8,002 nucleotides of DNA, from the NCBI GenBank assembly GCA_050257395.1, contig JBLMWU010000035.1, positions 1 to 8,002 of the forward strand. The letters run 5' to 3'. Position numbers and translations under genes: made by a program. The notes beneath the pieces were generated by a model. That model was not told the DNA's origin and did no database searches. It worked only from the letters and a program-made list of their open reading frames with translations. Positions 6,297-8,002 of the stretch are shown here, one piece after another. The number at the start of each line of letters is the position of its first letter. The first letter of the stretch is position 1. This DNA comes from JAIRTY01 sp050257395. GTDB lineage: Bacteria > Actinomycetota > Actinomycetes > Streptosporangiales > Streptosporangiaceae.

Positions 6297-7151
6297 CTAC
6301 CCGCTGTTCAGCAGCAGGATGCCGGCGACCACCAGGACGGTGGCCGCGGTGCGGGGACGGCCGAACGGCTCGCGGAACACCAGCGAGCCGATGATGGCGC
6401 CGACGATGATGCTGGTCTCCCGCAGCGCGGCGACCAGCGCCAGCGCCGCGTGGGTCTGGGCCCACAGGACCAGCCCGTAGGCGGCGGTGCTCAGCACGCC
6501 GCCGAGCAGGCCCACCGGCCACACGCCGCGGACCTGGCTGGCCAGCGCGCCGCGCCGGATGATCAGCGCGGCGACCGGGATGACGATCCCCTCCAGCGTC
6601 ATGAGCCAGGCGATGTACCCGGCGGCGGTGCCGGACAGCCGGACGCCGACGCCGTCCACGACCGTGTAGGAGGCGATCGCGAGGCCGGTCCCGGCGGCCG
6701 CGACCAGGGCCGGCCTGGCCGGGCGGCGGCCGATGAAGACCAGGCACGCCAGGCCGGCCGGGATGAGCAGCACCCCGGCGAGCTGCAGCCCGGACAGGTG
6801 CTCGCCGACCAGCAGCCAGGCCGCGCCGGTGACCACCACCGGCGAGATGCCCCGCGCGAGCGGGTAGACCTGGCTGAATTCGCCCACCCGGTAGCAGCGC
6901 ATGAGCAGGAGCTGGTAGGCGACGTGCAGGAGCACGGAGATCCCGAGATACACCCGGCTGGCCGGGGCCGGCGCGGCGGACAGCACCAGCAGGGGCAGCG
7001 CGGGCACCAGCCCGCCAACGCCGATCAGGGCGAAGGCGACCAGCCGGTCCTTGATGCCGTGCGCGATGGCGTTCCAGCTCGCGTGCGCGACCGCGGCGGC
7101 CAGCACGGCGAGGGCGGCGGTGAGCGGGAGTCCGGAACCGGCGGCGACCAT
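6297..7151 (-). CDS. EamA/DMT-superfamily transporter
   Basis: The 284-aa, very hydrophobic protein has the length and pattern of a ten-helix drug/metabolite transporter with two EamA repeats (about 8-140 and 150-282). Each repeat ends in the expected pattern: the first carries VYPLARGISPVVV then LLVGEHLS, the second ALVAALRETSIIVGA then LVFREPFG. Repeat 1 begins with a helix containing HASWNAIAHG, and the overall sequence recalls EamA proteins annotated near phosphonate genes. The substrate cannot be read from sequence. ATG (7149-7151 on the minus strand) is supported by GAGGAG 8 nt upstream. It runs opposite to thrS and the HIT gene and sits between them, so it is probably a separate transcription unit that was inserted into or moved to this spot. 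Confidence 0.88.
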   Translation of the reverse strand: MVAAGSGLPLTAALAVLAAAVAHASWNAIAHGIKDRLVAFALIGVGGLVPALPLLVLSAAPAPASRVYLGISVLLHVAYQLLLMRCYRVGEFSQVYPLARGISPVVVTGAAWLLVGEHLSGLQLAGVLLIPAGLACLVFIGRRPARPALVAAAGTGLAIASYTVVDGVGVRLSGTAAGYIAWLMTLEGIVIPVAALIIRRGALASQVRGVWPVGLLGGVLSTAAYGLVLWAQTHAALALVAALRETSIIVGAIIGSLVFREPFGRPRTAATVLVVAGILLLNSG

Positions 7152-7159
7152 GGGGGCTG

Positions 7160-7187
7160 CTCCTCGGGTTGGTCCCGTTTCCGGGAC
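7160..7187 (-). promoter_or_regulatory. Leader of the EamA gene: ribosome binding site and GAAA-capped hairpin
   Basis: On the minus strand, GAGGAG (7160-7165) lies 8 nt before the ATG. Just upstream, GTCCCG-GAAA-CGGGAC (7187 to 7172) forms a perfect 6-bp hairpin closed by a GNRA-type tetraloop. If transcribed, it would sit directly before the ribosome binding site and could influence mRNA stability or translation. I do not find a clear promoter further upstream. Confidence 0.45.
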
Positions 7188-7268
7188 ATGCCAAACGGAG
7201 CCCTCGTGGCTTTTATCCCGTCAGGTGTTGGCCGGGGGTGCCGGTTCCTGGCGCCGCTCGGTCCAGCC

Positions 7269-7320
7269 CCGGCCGCCCTCATTGTGGGCTGCCCCGCCAG
7301 CGGCGGGGACGGGCGGCCGG
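7269..7320. repeat. Nested inverted repeats in the divergent spacer
   Basis: A perfect 10-bp outer stem (CCGGCCGCCC at 7269-7278 with its complement at 7311-7320) encloses a perfect 7-bp inner hairpin (CCCCGCC/GGCGGGG, 7292-7308, 3-nt loop). It lies between the divergent EamA and HIT genes, about 55 nt upstream of the likely HIT -10 box, so the HIT transcript would not include it. It may block read-through transcription or be a regulator-binding or repeat element. The rest of the 235-nt spacer shows no gene. Confidence 0.55.
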
Positions 7321-7374
7321 CGGAACCCTAGGCGCAGCCTCATGCTGCCCCCCAGGCTAAACCGCCCGTACCCC

Positions 7375-7388
7375 TATGCTGCAAGCAT
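7375..7388 (+). promoter_or_regulatory. HIT gene -10 box (leaderless) with overlapping palindrome
   Basis: TATGCT (7375-7380) fits TANNNT and lies 6 nt before ATG 7387, the distance expected between a -10 box and the first transcribed base. No Shine-Dalgarno sequence precedes the ATG. Together these point to a leaderless mRNA starting at or next to the A of ATG. A 13-bp palindrome, ATGCT-GCA-AGCAT (7376-7388), covers the -10 box and the start codon and could be an operator. No clear -35 box is seen. Confidence 0.5.
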
Positions 7389-7980
7389 GTCCAGCCTCAG
7401 GCCCGATGAGCCCCCCGCTGTGGACGAGCCCGCTGGGGCCGGCGATGCCCAGGACGGGGCGGGCATCCCGGACGCGTTCGGGCGGCTGTGGATGCCGCAC
7501 CGGATGGCCTACATCAAGGGGGAGAACCGGGTCACCGGCACCGAGCCCGAAGGCTGCCCGTTCTGCCGCATCCCGGGCATGTCCGACGAGGACGGCCTGA
7601 TCGTCGCGCGCGGCGAGCGGGTCTTCACGGTGCTGAACCTGTACCCGTACAACTCCGGGCACCTCATGGTCTGCCCGTACCGGCACGTGGCCGACTACAC
7701 CGACCTGGACCCCGGGGAAACCGCGGAGCTCGCCGGGCACACCAAGCTGGCGATGACCGCGCTGCGGAAGGCGTCCGGCGCGCAGGGGTTCAACATCGGC
7801 ATGAACATGGGCGCGGTGGCGGGCGCCGGGATCGCCGCGCACCTGCACCAGCATGTGGTGCCCCGGTGGGGCGGGGACACCAACTTCCTGCCGGTGGTCG
7901 GGCACACCAAGGTGCTGCCGCAGCTGCTGCGCGACACCCGCAAACTCGTCGCTGACGCGTGGCCGGAAGGCGTCCGCTAG
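7387..7980 (+). CDS. HIT-family nucleotide hydrolase/phosphorylase (Ap4A-type)
   Basis: The 197-aa cytoplasmic protein has a Pro/Asp/Ala-rich, probably disordered N-terminus (about 1-30) before the HIT fold (about 35-195). The histidine triad is H152-x-H154-x-H156-VVPRW, with H154 the expected nucleophile by analogy with the family. C57 and C60 (GCPFC), with H100 and perhaps a triad histidine, form a plausible zinc site. The whole pattern matches the actinobacterial group that includes M. tuberculosis Rv2613c, reported as a diadenosine tetraphosphate phosphorylase, so cleavage of Ap4A-like nucleotides is the best guess. ATG 7387 is chosen for the leaderless promoter geometry; the frame stays open upstream to 7051 but would overlap the EamA gene. 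In other actinobacteria this gene directly follows thrS; here a minus-strand gene intervenes. Confidence 0.9.
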   Translation: MSSLRPDEPPAVDEPAGAGDAQDGAGIPDAFGRLWMPHRMAYIKGENRVTGTEPEGCPFCRIPGMSDEDGLIVARGERVFTVLNLYPYNSGHLMVCPYRHVADYTDLDPGETAELAGHTKLAMTALRKASGAQGFNIGMNMGAVAGAGIAAHLHQHVVPRWGGDTNFLPVVGHTKVLPQLLRDTRKLVADAWPEGVR

Positions 7981-7996
7981 GCCGCCTTCCGGCCAC
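7959..7996 (+). terminator. 14-bp hairpin spanning the HIT stop codon
   Basis: GTGGCCGGAAGGCG (7959-7972) pairs perfectly with 7983-7996. The loop is 10 nt (7973-7982) and contains the TAG stop codon (7978-7980). No T-tract is seen before the window ends. It is a plausible intrinsic terminator, in the T-less actinobacterial style, that would end the HIT transcript here. It could also reduce 3' exonuclease attack. Confidence 0.55.
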
Positions 7997-8002
7997 CCTG
8001 GC

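Noticed and set aside
6178..7194. Alternative minus-strand 338-aa frame overlapping the EamA gene
   Set aside because: Its translation is Arg/Pro/Ala-rich and charged. The other frame gives a clean multi-helix EamA protein with a ribosome binding site.
7051..7386. Upstream extension of the HIT reading frame
   Set aside because: It would overlap the start of the EamA gene and run through the structured spacer. The extra residues do not resemble the HIT family, and ATG 7387 has leaderless promoter geometry.
1..8002. tRNA or rRNA genes, insertion sequences, prophage or defence genes
   Set aside because: I see no tRNA-like cloverleaf or rRNA sequence, no transposase or integrase, and no flanking target duplications. 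All five genes have ordinary cellular assignments.

Overview
The window is strongly GC-rich and its five genes are compact. They fit a high-GC actinomycete (Actinomycetota). The evidence is the GC bias, the GTG and TTG starts, a single TTA leucine codon among the five genes, a CorA-family protein with the loop sequence Y-G-Q-N, and a thrS gene close to a HIT-family gene like M. tuberculosis Rv2613c. I cannot fix the family or genus from sequence alone.

Layout. Bases 1-516 hold no convincing gene. They contain long G and C homopolymer runs at the extreme left edge, a tandem array of four GC-rich palindromes (164-239), a perfect 16-bp hairpin (285-325) and then a comparatively AT-rich promoter/leader zone. 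Bases 517-4168 look like one operon on the + strand: an OmpR/PhoB-type response regulator, a soluble PAS-containing hybrid histidine kinase with its own C-terminal receiver domain, and a CorA-family divalent-cation transporter. The gaps are only 7 and 9 nt, and each downstream gene has a ribosome binding site touching the upstream stop codon. Threonyl-tRNA synthetase follows after a 99-nt leader (4268-6268). A ten-TM-type EamA/DMT transporter lies convergent to it on the minus strand (6297-7151). A structured 235-nt divergent spacer leads to a HIT-family nucleotide hydrolase/transferase (7387-7980), probably translated from a leaderless mRNA. A perfect 14-bp hairpin spans the HIT stop codon at the right edge.

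How the genes work together. The first three probably form a signalling and ion-transport unit, in which the kinase phosphorylates the neighbouring regulator and its own receiver. The link to magnesium or another divalent cation is inferred only from operon structure. thrS and the HIT gene belong to a neighbourhood known in actinobacteria (thrS, HIT, then phosphatidylinositol phosphate synthase genes). Here the opposite-strand transporter separates them.

No previously undescribed defence, mobile or biosynthetic system is evident. The observations most worth a second look are the inverted-repeat-rich DNA that encodes the kinase linker, the palindrome array upstream of the operon, the two-component/CorA operon, the leaderless HIT promoter with its overlapping palindrome, and the transporter inserted between thrS and HIT.
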